Origin: JAICKM01 sp035693165
GTDB taxonomy: Bacteria; Chloroflexota; Chloroflexia; QHBQ01; JAICKM01
Length of the DNA stretch: 47,647 nt
Reading direction: 5' to 3'
Assembly: GCA_035693165.1 (NCBI GenBank)
Contig: DASSGZ010000071.1
Coordinates: 1-47,647, forward strand
In this document: in pieces, positions 1 to 8,905 of the stretch
Position numbering within the stretch: the stretch's first letter is position 1
How the letters are laid out: every line of letters begins with the position of its first letter
Translations under genes and position numbers: made by a program
The notes under the pieces: generated by a model
The model's input: the letters and a program-made list of their open reading frames with translations, nothing else
Databases searched by the model: none
What the model was told of the DNA's origin: nothing

Positions 1-572
1 GTCACCAGGCTGGGCATCCCGGTCAGGGCGCCCAGCGCCGCCTGGAAGTAGCTGAGGCCGTGCGTCCGTCCGCTGTAGGGAGGCACCAGCAACGTGTGCA
101 GCAGCGGGTTGGGCGGCGCCTGACTCAGCGCGGGTTGCGCGTAGGTACGCAGGTACTCGCCCAGCGCCAGGTAGATCTCGCCGTCCCAGTTCTCGCCGAT
201 GATGGTGTGATAGCCGTAGAACAGCAGCGGCAGCACGCCCAGCAGAAACACCAGCGCGGTCAGCCCGGTCACGACCCAGCCCACCCGGCTGGGTCGGGCG
301 GCTAGCTCGCGCGGCCAGGCGCCGCCCCGCCACAAATAGAGACCATTGGCCGCCAGCGCCAGGATCAGGGCGAGCAGCGCCGTCTGCGCCATATTCAGCC
401 CGGCCTGCGTGGCGAACTGCGCCAGCACGACGAACGCGGCGTAGCCGGTCCAGGGCAAAGCCGCCCAGCGCAGGCCGCCGAGCGCGGGCGGCAGCAACCA
501 TCCGGTGAGCGCGTAGCCCAGCAAACTGAGGAAGACGAGCGCGACGATCCCCGCCGCGAAGATATCGAGCAT
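1..572 (-). CDS. Polytopic membrane protein, N-terminal part (truncated by window edge)
   Basis: The frame opens with ATG at 572 on the minus strand and runs without a stop to the window edge, giving 190 codons. The visible protein is strongly hydrophobic: a helix starts at residue 2, two more follow around residues 36-80, and another lies near residues 100-122. A soluble, Tyr/Gly-rich stretch after residue 122 contains the motif YGYHTIIGENWDGEIY. An acidic pair just after an early helix, followed by an exported loop, resembles GT-C/ArnT-type membrane glycosyltransferases and related uncharacterised membrane proteins, but the catalytic parts cannot be judged from this fragment. No close ribosome binding site is evident. 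Function is not assigned. Confidence 0.6.
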   Translation of the reverse strand, partial: MLDIFAAGIVALVFLSLLGYALTGWLLPPALGGLRWAALPWTGYAAFVVLAQFATQAGLNMAQTALLALILALAANGLYLWRGGAWPRELAARPSRVGWVVTGLTALVFLLGVLPLLFYGYHTIIGENWDGEIYLALGEYLRTYAQPALSQAPPNPLLHTLLVPPYSGRTHGLSYFQAALGALTGMPSLV

Positions 573-784
573 TAAATACCCTGTGTGCCTGTAGCGTGTG
601 CTAAGCCGTAAATCGGCCCATTATACCACACGGCGGGGGCCGGGCCGCGGGCATCCGTGTTATAATTGAAGTACCACGCAGGTCGCAGGCCACCGCCCGC
701 CGGGCCTTCCCCGCCCCGGCGCGCACCGGGGACCAATACTGCGCTATCCCATGGCTATCGCCATGCACAAGGAGATGAGAAACA

Positions 785-1942
785 ATGGAGTTTCAACTCA
801 CCGAAGAACAACAGCTTATCCGGGAAACGGCCCGCCAGTTCGCCAGCGAGGTCCTGGCGCCGCGCGCCGCCCACCACGATCAAACCGCCGAGTTCACCGC
901 CGAACAGGCCCGCCGCCTGGGCGAACTGGGCTTCCTGGGCATGCAGGTGCCCGAGGAGTACGGCGGCTCGGCGCTCGACAGCATCAGCTATGTGCTGGCG
1001 ATGGAAGAAGTCAGCCGGGGCGACGCCGCCACGTCCGTCACCATGACGGTGCAGAATTCGCTGGTCAACTGGCCGCTGGTGCGCTTCGGCACCGCCGAGC
1101 AGAAGCGCCAATATCTGCCGCGCCTGGCGACCGGCGAGTGGCTGGGCTGCTACGCGCTGACCGAACCCGTCGCCGGGTCGGACCCGGCCAGCATGGGCAC
1201 CAGCGCCGTCGAGGACGGCGACAGCTACGTGCTCAACGGCTCCAAGATCTTCATCAGCAACGGCGGCGTGGCCGACCTCGCCCTCGTCTGGGCGCAGACC
1301 CACCGCGAGTTGAAGCATAAGGGCGTGACGGCGTTCATCCTGGAGAAGGGTATGCCCGGCTTCGAGGTCGGCGCCGAAGAGCATAAGATGGGTATCCGCG
1401 GCTCCAACACCGTCGAGTTGTACTTCAAGAATTGCCGTGTGCCCAAAACCAACATCCTGGGCGGGGTCGGCGAGGGCTTCAAGATCGCTATGATGACCCT
1501 GGACGGCGGGCGTATCGGCATCGCGGCGCAGGCGGTGGGCATCGCGCAGGCCGGCATGGATGCCGCCGTGCAGTACGCGCAGCAACGCAAAGCCTTTGGC
1601 CGTCCCATCGCCGAGTTGGAGGGCATCCAGTTCAAGATCGCCGACATGGCCGCCGAGATCCAGGCCAGCCGGCTTCTCACCTACTTTGCGGCCTGGGCCA
1701 AAGACCAGGGCGTCCGCTACAGTAAGCAGGCGGCCATGGCGAAACTGCACGCCTCAGAGACGGCCACGCGCGTCACCCACATGGCCGTGCAGGTCCACGG
1801 CGGCTACGGCTACCTGCGCGACTTCCCGGTCGAGCGCCTCTACCGCGACGCCCGCATCACCGAGATCTACGAAGGCACCTCCGAGATCCAGCGCCTGGTC
1901 ATCGCCGGGCAGGTCTTCAAAGAATCTCACCCCGCCGAATAA
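785..1942 (+). CDS. Acyl-CoA dehydrogenase (short/medium-chain type)
   Basis: A 385-residue FAD flavoenzyme that oxidises acyl-CoA thioesters to trans-2-enoyl-CoA and passes electrons to electron-transfer flavoprotein. The full length matches the family (about 380). The N-terminal helical domain starts MEFQLTEEQQLIRE. The family signature CYALTEPVAGSDPAS lies near residue 122, and the C-terminal signature QVHGGYGYLRDFPVERLYRD near residue 336. The segment around YEGTSEIQ near residue 364 contains the catalytic glutamate position typical of short-chain and butyryl-type enzymes. The start is fixed by AAGGAG eight bases before ATG. It is a single gene followed 15 bases later by a strong hairpin. 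The exact acyl substrate cannot be told from sequence. Confidence 0.95.
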   Translation: MEFQLTEEQQLIRETARQFASEVLAPRAAHHDQTAEFTAEQARRLGELGFLGMQVPEEYGGSALDSISYVLAMEEVSRGDAATSVTMTVQNSLVNWPLVRFGTAEQKRQYLPRLATGEWLGCYALTEPVAGSDPASMGTSAVEDGDSYVLNGSKIFISNGGVADLALVWAQTHRELKHKGVTAFILEKGMPGFEVGAEEHKMGIRGSNTVELYFKNCRVPKTNILGGVGEGFKIAMMTLDGGRIGIAAQAVGIAQAGMDAAVQYAQQRKAFGRPIAELEGIQFKIADMAAEIQASRLLTYFAAWAKDQGVRYSKQAAMAKLHASETATRVTHMAVQVHGGYGYLRDFPVERLYRDARITEIYEGTSEIQRLVIAGQVFKESHPAE

Positions 1943-1957
1943 GGTCGGAAATTGCCC

Positions 1958-1989
1958 GCCCGCGCCCGTGTTGACAACCGGGCGCGGGC
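1958..1989 (+). terminator. Perfect GC-rich hairpin after the acyl-CoA dehydrogenase gene
   Basis: Two 11-base arms at 1958-1968 and 1979-1989 are exact reverse complements. The 10-base loop contains a further GTTG-A-CAAC inverted pair. It begins 15 bases after the stop at 1942, as expected of a terminator, but lacks a run of T. The loop holds the -35 hexamer of the next promoter. Confidence 0.6.
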
Positions 1990-1999
1990 GTTATATGAT
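1971..1999 (+). promoter_or_regulatory. Sigma70-type promoter for the ABC ATPase gene
   Basis: TTGACA at 1971-1976 and TATGAT at 1994-1999 are separated by 17 bases, which is a full -35 box and five of six -10 bases at optimal spacing. It lies about 195 bases before the ATG at 2195, so the transcript would have a long leader. Confidence 0.65.
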
Positions 2000-2194
2000 A
2001 CGCAGACCAGGGGCGTTCGGAAGCGCGCGGACGCCGGCTGGCGTATTTGCTGTTCTGAGCCGGGTGGCGGCGTTCCTGTGGTGAGCCGATCCTCACCGTA
2101 CCGGCGGAACGCCGTGGTGCAGCCCATTACTGCCCGGGCCGCGCTTAGTTTGCGCCCTCCGAAAGAGGGTGCCCGACCAGGAGGTCACAGAGCC

Positions 2195-3331
2195 ATGGCA
2201 AGCGTTACCTTCGAGCACGTCAGCAAGAAATACGCAGGGGATGTACTGGCCGTTAATGATCTCAATCTCGATATCCACGACAAAGAGTTCCTCGTTCTGG
2301 TAGGCCCGTCCGGGTGCGGCAAGTCGACCGCGTTGCGCATGGTCGCCGGGTTGGAAGAGATCTCCTCCGGCATTCTGCGCATCGGCGAGCGGGTCGTCAA
2401 CAACGTCCCGCCCAAGGATCGCGACATCGCGATGGTGTTCCAGTCCTACGCGCTCTATCCCCACATGAGCGTGTACGACAACATGGCCTTCGGCCTGCGC
2501 ATGCGCAAGTCGATGCCCAGCGGGGCGCCTCCCGGCAGCAACCGCGAAGCCGCCATCAAGCACCGCGTCGAGGAAGTGGCCGACATCGTGGGGCTGCGCC
2601 AATACCTCAACCGCAAGCCGCGCCAGCTTTCCGGCGGGCAGCGCCAGCGCGTGGCCCTGGGCCGCGCCATCGTGCGCGAACCCCAGGTCTTCCTGATGGA
2701 CGAGCCGCTGTCCAACCTGGACGCCAAGCTGCGCGTCCAGACCCGCGCCGAGATTTCGAAGTTGCAGCGCCGCCTGCAAACGACCATGATCTATGTGACC
2801 CACGACCAGACCGAAGCCATGACCATGGGCGACCGCATCGCCGTCATGCGCGACGGCATTCTGCAGCAGCTCGATACGCCGCAGAACCTGTACGATCACC
2901 CGACCAATATGTTCGTGGCCGGCTTCATCGGCTCACCGTCGATGAACTTCTTCCCCGCCACTCTGGAGCAGTCGGGCCAGGAACTGCTGATCAAGGGTGA
3001 AGGGTTCCAGGTCAAGGTGCCGCCGCAGTATCGCCAGGCGCTCGCCGCCCATTCCGGCAAGCAGATCACCTTCGGCCTGCGCCCTGAGGATGTCGCCGAC
3101 GTGCGGATGGAGCCGAATGCCGATACGGCCAGTGTGGTGCCGGTAACGGTGGATGTGGTCGAGCCGATGGGTAGCGAGATCTATCTCTACCTGGTGACCA
3201 GCGGCGGCCAGCAGTTTGTCGCCCGCGTCGATCCGCAGACCAAGGCGCAGCCGGGTCAGAAGATGGAAGTGACCTTCGATATGGCGAAGATGCACGCCTT
3301 CGATTCGACTACGCAGCAGACGCTGATGTAG
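2195..3331 (+). CDS. Sugar ABC importer ATPase, MsmK/UgpC/MalK family
   Basis: A 378-residue ATP-hydrolysing subunit for carbohydrate import. It has Walker A GPSGCGKST at residues 37-45, a Q-loop in MVFQSYALYPHMSVYDN, signature LSGGQRQR, Walker B VFLMDEP, and a switch histidine in YVTHDQTEAMTM. A C-terminal regulatory OB/TOBE domain of about 130 residues includes FGLRPEDV. The start at 2195 was chosen because homology begins at MASVTFEHV and GGAGG lies just upstream; the frame is open further upstream but without family similarity. No permease or binding-protein gene adjoins it. ATPases of this family often serve several importers, so it may energise the ATPase-less importer at 32.7-36.1 kb; that link is inference. 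Confidence 0.93.
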   Translation: MASVTFEHVSKKYAGDVLAVNDLNLDIHDKEFLVLVGPSGCGKSTALRMVAGLEEISSGILRIGERVVNNVPPKDRDIAMVFQSYALYPHMSVYDNMAFGLRMRKSMPSGAPPGSNREAAIKHRVEEVADIVGLRQYLNRKPRQLSGGQRQRVALGRAIVREPQVFLMDEPLSNLDAKLRVQTRAEISKLQRRLQTTMIYVTHDQTEAMTMGDRIAVMRDGILQQLDTPQNLYDHPTNMFVAGFIGSPSMNFFPATLEQSGQELLIKGEGFQVKVPPQYRQALAAHSGKQITFGLRPEDVADVRMEPNADTASVVPVTVDVVEPMGSEIYLYLVTSGGQQFVARVDPQTKAQPGQKMEVTFDMAKMHAFDSTTQQTLM

Positions 3332-3366
3332 CGCCGGCGGAACCGGGTTCCGGCCACGCATACGCT

Positions 3367-3395
3367 GTAGGGGCGGGTGAATCACCCGCCCCTAC
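3367..3395. terminator. Bidirectional terminator / GTAGGGGC palindromic repeat copy
   Basis: Arms of 14 bases at 3367-3380 and 3382-3395 are exact reverse complements. It sits between convergent genes ending at 3331 (+) and 3469 (-), and is followed on the plus strand by the T-rich TTCTTTTCCCT. The arm begins GTAGGGGC, as do other intergenic copies near 7400 and 21844. Confidence 0.7.
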
Positions 3396-3468
3396 TTCTT
3401 TTCCCTCGCGCCGCGGAGGCACCCTGTCGCCGGCGTGGGCCGGCCCTACCAGGGGACCGGAAGCGGCA

Positions 3469-4248
3469 CTACGCCGCCCCGGTCCCCTCGGCGACATCGG
3501 AGGTCTGAGCAGAGGGCGTGGCGGCAGCCGGCGCGATGCCCAGCACCCGCGCGTGCTGCCGCAGCGCCGTCTGCACGTGCAGGTCCCAGTAGCCCCAGGT
3601 GTGGCCGCCGGGGTGCTCGGTGTAACTGTGCGCGATGCCCAGCGTCTCCAGGTACGTGTGGAACCGCCGGTTCGAGTCGATCAGGCCATCGTCGGTGCCG
3701 CAGTCGAAGCTCAGCACGGGCAGCCGGTCGGTATTGACCGCGGTCGCCAGGCGATAGCAATCGAGATCCGCCACCGTGGCGGCGGAAAATTGCGGCTCAT
3801 ACTCGCGTAACTCCTCCGCGGTGAAGAACGGGCTGGAATGCGCGAACACCGAGCAATAGAGATCCGGGTGCTTGAGCGCCAGGTGGACCGAGCCGAAGCC
3901 GCCCATCGACAGCCCGCCCAAAGCCCAGGGGCCGGGCCGCACCGGGTAGGTGTTCGTGATGTGCGCCCGCAGGTCCTGGGTCAGATAGTCCTCGTAGGCC
4001 AGGTAGGTGCCCACGTTGCTCCACCAGAAATTGCCGCCGTCCGGCAGCACGACGATCAGCGGCAGCGGCTCGACATGGCTCGCCAGGCGCGACTTCACCA
4101 GCCACGACTGGTAGTCGTCCCACTTACCGTGCAGTTGCAGCAGCACCGGGTACGGCCCCGGTCCCAGGTCGGGCTCGGGCAGGATAACTGTGTAAGGCGT
4201 GGGGCGCCCCAGCCCCCGGCTCATCATGTGCATGGTGCCAATGGGCAT
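3469..4248 (-). CDS. Alpha/beta-hydrolase esterase (esterase D / putative esterase family)
   Basis: A 259-residue serine hydrolase with the esterase D fold. The oxyanion region is VLLQLHGKWDD. The nucleophile elbow is GLSMGGFGS, and nearby WALGG supports the strand order of the family. The acid is probably in FDCGTDDGLID, and the base histidine in HPGGHTWGYWD near the C-terminus. The start at 4248 follows GGGAGG with good spacing and gives MPIGTMHMM. The in-frame extension to 4290 has no family similarity. No signal peptide is seen, so it is probably cytoplasmic. Relatives include S-formylglutathione hydrolases and carbohydrate esterases; the substrate is not determinable here. Confidence 0.85.
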   Translation of the reverse strand: MPIGTMHMMSRGLGRPTPYTVILPEPDLGPGPYPVLLQLHGKWDDYQSWLVKSRLASHVEPLPLIVVLPDGGNFWWSNVGTYLAYEDYLTQDLRAHITNTYPVRPGPWALGGLSMGGFGSVHLALKHPDLYCSVFAHSSPFFTAEELREYEPQFSAATVADLDCYRLATAVNTDRLPVLSFDCGTDDGLIDSNRRFHTYLETLGIAHSYTEHPGGHTWGYWDLHVQTALRQHARVLGIAPAAATPSAQTSDVAEGTGAA

Positions 4249-4342
4249 CGAACCTCCCCTTTCCGGCCTGTCGCGGCGCGGGCAGGCCATGAAACAAAAC
4301 GAGTCCGCCGGTGGGGCGGACTCGTCGGCGGCGCAAATGGGA

Positions 4343-5554
4343 TCAGTTGCCGGCGGAGACAGGCGACTCAGCGGCGGCCTCGGCCTGGCGGGCGGCGTGG
4401 CGGGCGCGGCCCGCGGCGGCGATGCGGCGGCGGCGCATCTCGCCGTACATGATGCTGCCCAGCAGCAGCACGAGCACCGCGCCGAAGATGCCGAAGCCCA
4501 GGAAGCCCGGCATGTCGCCCGCGTAGGCGTGCATGCTGTCCAGTTGGAACCAGCTTACCAGGTAGTTCACGCCGATGAAGGTGATCATCACCACGGCGAA
4601 GCCGGCTAGCGCCATCCAGGCCATGGTTGTGCCGCGCCAGCCGCGCTGCACGCGCACATGCAGGAAGGCGGCGTAGGCCAGCCAGGTGATCAGCGCCCAG
4701 ACTTCCTTCGGGTCCCAGCTCCAGGCCTTGGACCAGGCCGTCTGGGCCCAGTAGGCGCCGGTGATCAGCAGCAGAGTCTGGAACGGGAAGCCGACGGTGA
4801 CGGCGCGGAACATGAACTCGTCGATGGCCGCCAGTGACGGCAGCGCCCGCGTCCAACTGCCGACCTCGTGATACTTCAGCAGGTACATGATCGCCGCGCC
4901 CGCCGCCACGGCGAAGCAGCTATAGGCAACAATCGCCATCGACACGTGCACCGGCAACCAGCTCGACTGCAGCGCGGGCACCAGCGGGCGGGCCGTCTTC
5001 AGGTCGGGCGGGATCAGCAGCAGCGCATAGGACTGGATCAGGTAGACGAAGAGCAGCGCGAAGGCGCCGATGCTGCGCGCCTTGAGCCAGAGTTCGCCGA
5101 TCAGCAGGTAGGCCATGGCGATGCCGAAGGTGAACATCAGGCAGATCTCGTACAGGCTCATGTAGGGGATATGGCCGCTGTGCAGCGAGCGCATCACCAG
5201 GGCGATGCCCAACGCGGCCGACCCGGCAATCGTCAAGCCCAGGCCCGCCCGCCCGAAGAGGCGCGCGCTCGTGCCCATCGGCACGGTGGCCGCCGTCTCC
5301 GTGGCGCCGGCGGTGCCGCGGCTGCGCCCCATGACGGGCGCGGCCAGCGTGGCAGTCCCGGCGCCCGTGGCCCCGGCGAACATGGGTTGCACCCCGCCGA
5401 ACTCCGCCGCCTCGCGCGCCAGAATCCGCTGCCGCGAAAGCTGCGTCGCCTGGGCGATGAGCAGCCCAATGAACGACAACAGCGCGCCGAAGTAACAGAC
5501 CCACGACGCGGTCGTCAGGGTCCACTCGTTGAAACCAAACACTGCTTCTTCCAT
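4343..5554 (-). CDS. ccsB: Cytochrome c biogenesis protein CcsB/ResC (CcsA family)
   Basis: A 403-residue integral membrane subunit of the System II haem-delivery and cytochrome c synthetase complex. The haem-binding WWD-type signature is present as WSWDPKEVWALITWLAY near residue 280, with flanking helices and histidines typical of the CcsA fold. About eight membrane segments are visible. The N-terminal part has an unusual low-complexity insert rich in Ala, Thr and Gly (about residues 55-95) between the first and second helices. It starts four bases after the resB stop, so the two genes form one operon. Short RBS-like purines precede ATG at 5554. Confidence 0.92.
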   Translation of the reverse strand: MEEAVFGFNEWTLTTASWVCYFGALLSFIGLLIAQATQLSRQRILAREAAEFGGVQPMFAGATGAGTATLAAPVMGRSRGTAGATETAATVPMGTSARLFGRAGLGLTIAGSAALGIALVMRSLHSGHIPYMSLYEICLMFTFGIAMAYLLIGELWLKARSIGAFALLFVYLIQSYALLLIPPDLKTARPLVPALQSSWLPVHVSMAIVAYSCFAVAAGAAIMYLLKYHEVGSWTRALPSLAAIDEFMFRAVTVGFPFQTLLLITGAYWAQTAWSKAWSWDPKEVWALITWLAYAAFLHVRVQRGWRGTTMAWMALAGFAVVMITFIGVNYLVSWFQLDSMHAYAGDMPGFLGFGIFGAVLVLLLGSIMYGEMRRRRIAAAGRARHAARQAEAAAESPVSAGN

Positions 5555-5558
5555 CGTG

Positions 5559-7196
5559 TTAAGACTCCAATCCTGGTGGCATCTCCGGCGTCGCCCGCGG
5601 GCCGGCGGCCGTGTCTACCCGGCGGGCGAGGTAATCGCGGACGCGCAGGGCCAGCTTCTCAAACTCCCCCTCAAAGGTGACTTTGTTCTTCTCGGCCAAC
5701 CCGCCCAGCAACACATCGCATTGCGCGGGATTGGCCGCATTGGGCGTGATCCGCGCCCAGCAGCGGACGAAGGTGATATACAGAGACAACGCGAAACCGG
5801 CGGTCATAATGACGAACCAGACGGCGACCGGGGTCAGGCCGTAATCCTCGGCGACCTCCATGATGGTGGCCGTGTCGCGCTTGAAGTCGAAGGCGATGTC
5901 GGGGATCTCCGGGATGATCAGCGGCCCCTGGCGCGGGATGAAATCGTTATAGAGAATCTGGTCGAAATTCTTGCCGATGAAGGCGCGCACGAAGAGCGGC
6001 GGGTTCTCGTTGTCACCGCGGGGCGTGCTGGTGTAGTTGCTGACCTGCAGGGTCACGGTGTCCTTGCCGGGCCGCTTCACCTGCACCAGGTCCATCGGCA
6101 GGTTGTCGTTGTCGGTCATCTGGAACGACAACAGCATCGGCTGCAAGGCCGCTTCCGTGGTCGTCGTGATCGGCCCGTTCTGGCCCATCTTGTTCATGGG
6201 CAGCGCGCTGCCCGACTTGTCGATGGCGCGCACCGTCGCCACTTGCTGATATTGCACCAGGAAGAAGTTGATGTTCTCGTAGCGCAGCGGGTCGTTGACA
6301 CGGATCGTCTTGTGCAGCACATCCTGGCCGCTCTTGGTGATGGTCAGGTCGCACCAGTACTCCTTGACATCGGTGGTGCCGGGGAAGTATTCGATACGGA
6401 AGTTGCTCTGGCGCACGGTGAAATCGGTGCCGTGGCCCATCGCCACCGGGATGTTCGGCCCGAAGAAGACCGATTGCTCGCGCCAGCCCACCTGGGTCAG
6501 CCCGGCAGCCGTGATGATGAGCATCACCAGCGCGGCGTGGCTGCCGAAAGTCACCATCTTGGACCAGCGGTCGCGGTCGGCGTAGATGTAATAGGTATCG
6601 CCGTCGTGGTCGTGCAGGACGCGATAGCGGCTGCGCTTAAGCGCGGCACCCAGCGCCTCGGCGGCAGCGGCCGGCGCCAGCGGCACGCCGGTGAACTCGG
6701 CGCGCTCGCTCAGGTTGCGCACGAAGCCGGCGCTGCTGCGCACCGTCTGCGGGTTGATCAGCCGCAGGGTCGGCCCCCAGCGGTTCAGCGTGCAGATGAC
6801 GATGCTGTAGCAGATCAGGATAATCAGCAGACGGAACCAGAAGCTGTTGTAGAGGTCGAACATGCCGGCCCAGTCCATGACCCCGGCGACAGGGCCGAAG
6901 CGGGCATAGGCGTTGTTCAGGAAGATTGCGTAGTCCTGCGGGAAGTCGCGCAGACCCGGACTGACCTGCGGGATGACCGTGCCCAGAGTGGTGGCGGCGG
7001 CCAGCAGCAGGATCAGCACGACGGCAAAGCGCACCGAGCAAAACAGGTTCCAGGTCTGCTCGAAGAAGTCGCGGCGCGGCCCCTTGTCGATCACCTTGCC
7101 GGCGGGGGGCGCGGGCGGGCGGGGCTTCGTGCGCGGCGTGGCGGGCGCGCTAACCGAGGCGACGGTGGCGGATACGGGTTTCTTCGCGTCGGGCAT
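5559..7196 (-). CDS. resB: Cytochrome c biogenesis protein ResB
   Basis: A 545-residue partner of CcsB in System II cytochrome c maturation. It holds apocytochrome and reduced haem on the outer face of the membrane. After a Pro/Ala-rich N-terminus come a helix with FCSVRFAVVLILLLAAATTL, the family motif GTVIPQ, paired helices around residues 105-130 and 220-245, a long extracytoplasmic domain, and a last helix near residue 470 (VWFVIMTAGFALSLYITF). The length and order match ResB/Ccs1. The start follows a sigma70-type promoter at 7290-7319. Together with ccsB it indicates an organism that makes c-type cytochromes. Confidence 0.92.
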   Translation of the reverse strand: MPDAKKPVSATVASVSAPATPRTKPRPPAPPAGKVIDKGPRRDFFEQTWNLFCSVRFAVVLILLLAAATTLGTVIPQVSPGLRDFPQDYAIFLNNAYARFGPVAGVMDWAGMFDLYNSFWFRLLIILICYSIVICTLNRWGPTLRLINPQTVRSSAGFVRNLSERAEFTGVPLAPAAAAEALGAALKRSRYRVLHDHDGDTYYIYADRDRWSKMVTFGSHAALVMLIITAAGLTQVGWREQSVFFGPNIPVAMGHGTDFTVRQSNFRIEYFPGTTDVKEYWCDLTITKSGQDVLHKTIRVNDPLRYENINFFLVQYQQVATVRAIDKSGSALPMNKMGQNGPITTTTEAALQPMLLSFQMTDNDNLPMDLVQVKRPGKDTVTLQVSNYTSTPRGDNENPPLFVRAFIGKNFDQILYNDFIPRQGPLIIPEIPDIAFDFKRDTATIMEVAEDYGLTPVAVWFVIMTAGFALSLYITFVRCWARITPNAANPAQCDVLLGGLAEKNKVTFEGEFEKLALRVRDYLARRVDTAAGPRATPEMPPGLES

Positions 7197-7289
7197 AAAG
7201 TTGCTTGTCTGCTTTCGGCAGGCAGCCGGCGGCTGCCGGTGGATCGCCCGGCAAGGACGGGCGGCGCGAAACAGCGCGCTACACCGCTC

Positions 7290-7319
7290 ACTATACCATC
7301 AGGCTGCGGGCGGTGTCAA
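7290..7319 (-). promoter_or_regulatory. Sigma70-type promoter for resB-ccsB
   Basis: On the minus strand TTGACA (7319-7314) and TATAGT (7295-7290) are separated by 18 bases, about 95 bases before the resB start at 7196. Confidence 0.65.
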
Positions 7320-7399
7320 CGCAATGCGGCATTAACGTCGCATTAAAACCGTCTACCGCTCGCCGGATGCCACACAGGCGGGCCTGGACAAGGGACTTT

Positions 7400-7428
7400 G
7401 TAGGGGCCGGTTTGCAACCGGCCTTAGC
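7400..7428. repeat. GTAGGGGCCGGTT inverted repeat copy
   Basis: The left half begins GTAGGGGCCGGTT at 7400, and AACCGGCC at 7416-7423 pairs exactly with its core across a three-base centre. The right end overlaps the stop codon of the LCP gene (7424-7426). It is related to copies at 3367 and 21844. Confidence 0.6.
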
Positions 7429-8767
7429 GGCACTGGCCCATGGGCGGCGGCTGCAAACCGTCGGCGATGGGGCCGGTGGGTTCGAGCGTCTCGGTCGGTT
7501 CCACCGGCACCCCGTCGAGGGACCGGGTGGGGGTCGCGGTGGCGCGCTTCGCAGGCGTGGCCGTCGCCTTGACGGTCGGGGTCGGCGTGGGGGTGAGCAC
7601 GGCGCCGGGGCGCAGGCTGGCGTACTTGCCGCGGCCAAAGAACCAGTCGAGCATCGGCTTAGCCTTGGCGCGGTTCAGGATCAGATCGCCCGTATCGCTC
7701 ACTTCGCGCACCATCCCGGCATCGATCTGGGCCATGTAGATGTCGGAGGCTTTGATCTGGCTCGCCAGTTGCGCGAATGCCAGTTGCTTATCCGGCGGGA
7801 TGTTGGTCTCCACCGAGTCGCCCAACTGGTTCAGCAGTTCCGGGTAGCGCGGCAGCATATTGAGTTCGAGCGCCTTATCGCGGACGGCCCGGATCACCTG
7901 CTGCTGGCGGCGGGCGCGCCCGAAGTCGCTGTCGGCATGGCGGGTGCGCGCGTATTCCAGCGCCTCTTCGCCGTCCATATGCGTGCATCCGGCGTCGAAA
8001 TGGACGTGGATATAGCTGTTATAGGGGCCAGGGTACTCCGGGTCGTCGATCGTCTCGGGCACGTACACGTCGATCCCGCCCACCTCGTCGACGATCTTCT
8101 GGAACCCGGCGAAATTCACCGACACGTAGTAGTCGATGGGCACATTGAAGAACTTGCTGACGGTGGGCACGGCCAGGGCCGGCCCGCCACCGGGAATCTT
8201 ATTGTACTCACCGAAGAAGTAAGCCGCGTTGATCTTTTGCAGCCCGTAGCCGGGGACCGTGACCTGGAGATCGCGCGGGATGCTGAGGATGCCCGCCGTC
8301 TTCCACTTGGGATCGACGCTCAGCAGAATCAGCGTGTCGCTGCGGGCGGCCTCGCTGCCCAGTTCGGCACGCTTATCCGTGCCGAGCACGAGGATATTGA
8401 TGCGGCCGGGCGGCAGGGGTTCCACCGGCTCCTCGGTGGCGGCGAGATCGGGCGTCCAGGTCGGTTCACCGGGCCGGGGCGTATTGGGCGCCGCCGCCGG
8501 CTGGGGCGCGGCGGTGCCCGTTTCCGGCGCGAGCGTCGGCAACGGCTTATAGATGTGATTCGAGACACCCCAGAGCGTGTAGCCCACGGTCCCGGCATAG
8601 CCCAGCACGGCTACGAGGGCCACGACGAAGACTCCCAGCACCAAACGCAGCCAGAGCGGACGGCGACGGCGCGGGCGCCCGGTCGATCCGGCGGGTTTGC
8701 CGGGCGTCAGGTGCGGGGGCACCGCGCCCCGCGCCATTGCCATGGGTTTGGTTTTATCATCAGCCAT
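7424..8767 (-). CDS. LytR-CpsA-Psr (LCP) family cell-wall glycopolymer ligase
   Basis: A 447-residue type II membrane protein. LCP proteins transfer polyprenyl-linked glycopolymers onto peptidoglycan or other wall acceptors outside the cell. A Lys/Arg-rich tail precedes one membrane helix (LVLGVFVVALVAVLGYAG), then a Pro/Thr-rich linker and the LCP domain. Family motifs are LVLGTDKR, SDTLILLSVDP, ILSIPRDLQV with the conserved Arg/Asp pair, INAAYFFGE, GGIDVYV, and YARTRHADSDFGRARRQQQV, which carries the phosphate-binding arginines. The C-terminal 60 residues are a Thr/Pro-rich low-complexity tail. Start 8767 (MADDKTK) was chosen because the preceding 27 in-frame residues have no similarity; the start is uncertain and no strong RBS is seen. 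Confidence 0.9.
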   Translation of the reverse strand: MADDKTKPMAMARGAVPPHLTPGKPAGSTGRPRRRRPLWLRLVLGVFVVALVAVLGYAGTVGYTLWGVSNHIYKPLPTLAPETGTAAPQPAAAPNTPRPGEPTWTPDLAATEEPVEPLPPGRINILVLGTDKRAELGSEAARSDTLILLSVDPKWKTAGILSIPRDLQVTVPGYGLQKINAAYFFGEYNKIPGGGPALAVPTVSKFFNVPIDYYVSVNFAGFQKIVDEVGGIDVYVPETIDDPEYPGPYNSYIHVHFDAGCTHMDGEEALEYARTRHADSDFGRARRQQQVIRAVRDKALELNMLPRYPELLNQLGDSVETNIPPDKQLAFAQLASQIKASDIYMAQIDAGMVREVSDTGDLILNRAKAKPMLDWFFGRGKYASLRPGAVLTPTPTPTVKATATPAKRATATPTRSLDGVPVEPTETLEPTGPIADGLQPPPMGQCR

Positions 8768-8905
8768 AAAGTTCGGTATCCAGGTTCCGGGGCTGCGCCG
8801 CGTACCGATCCGCCAAAACCGCGGAACACGGGTCCCCTGATATTGCAAGGGCCATAAGCAGGTGACGGGTCGCCAGCCTGCGCACGGGCTGTTTAGTCAC
8901 ACAAA

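Noticed and set aside
1952..2194. N-terminal extension of the ABC ATPase by 81 residues
   Set aside because: The extension crosses a terminator hairpin and promoter and has no similarity; a good GGAGG supports the start at 2195.
5529..7346. 605-codon plus-strand frame antisense to resB
   Set aside because: Its composition (Arg/His/Gln-rich) is that of the complement of a GC-rich gene; ResB on the minus strand has clear domains and a promoter.
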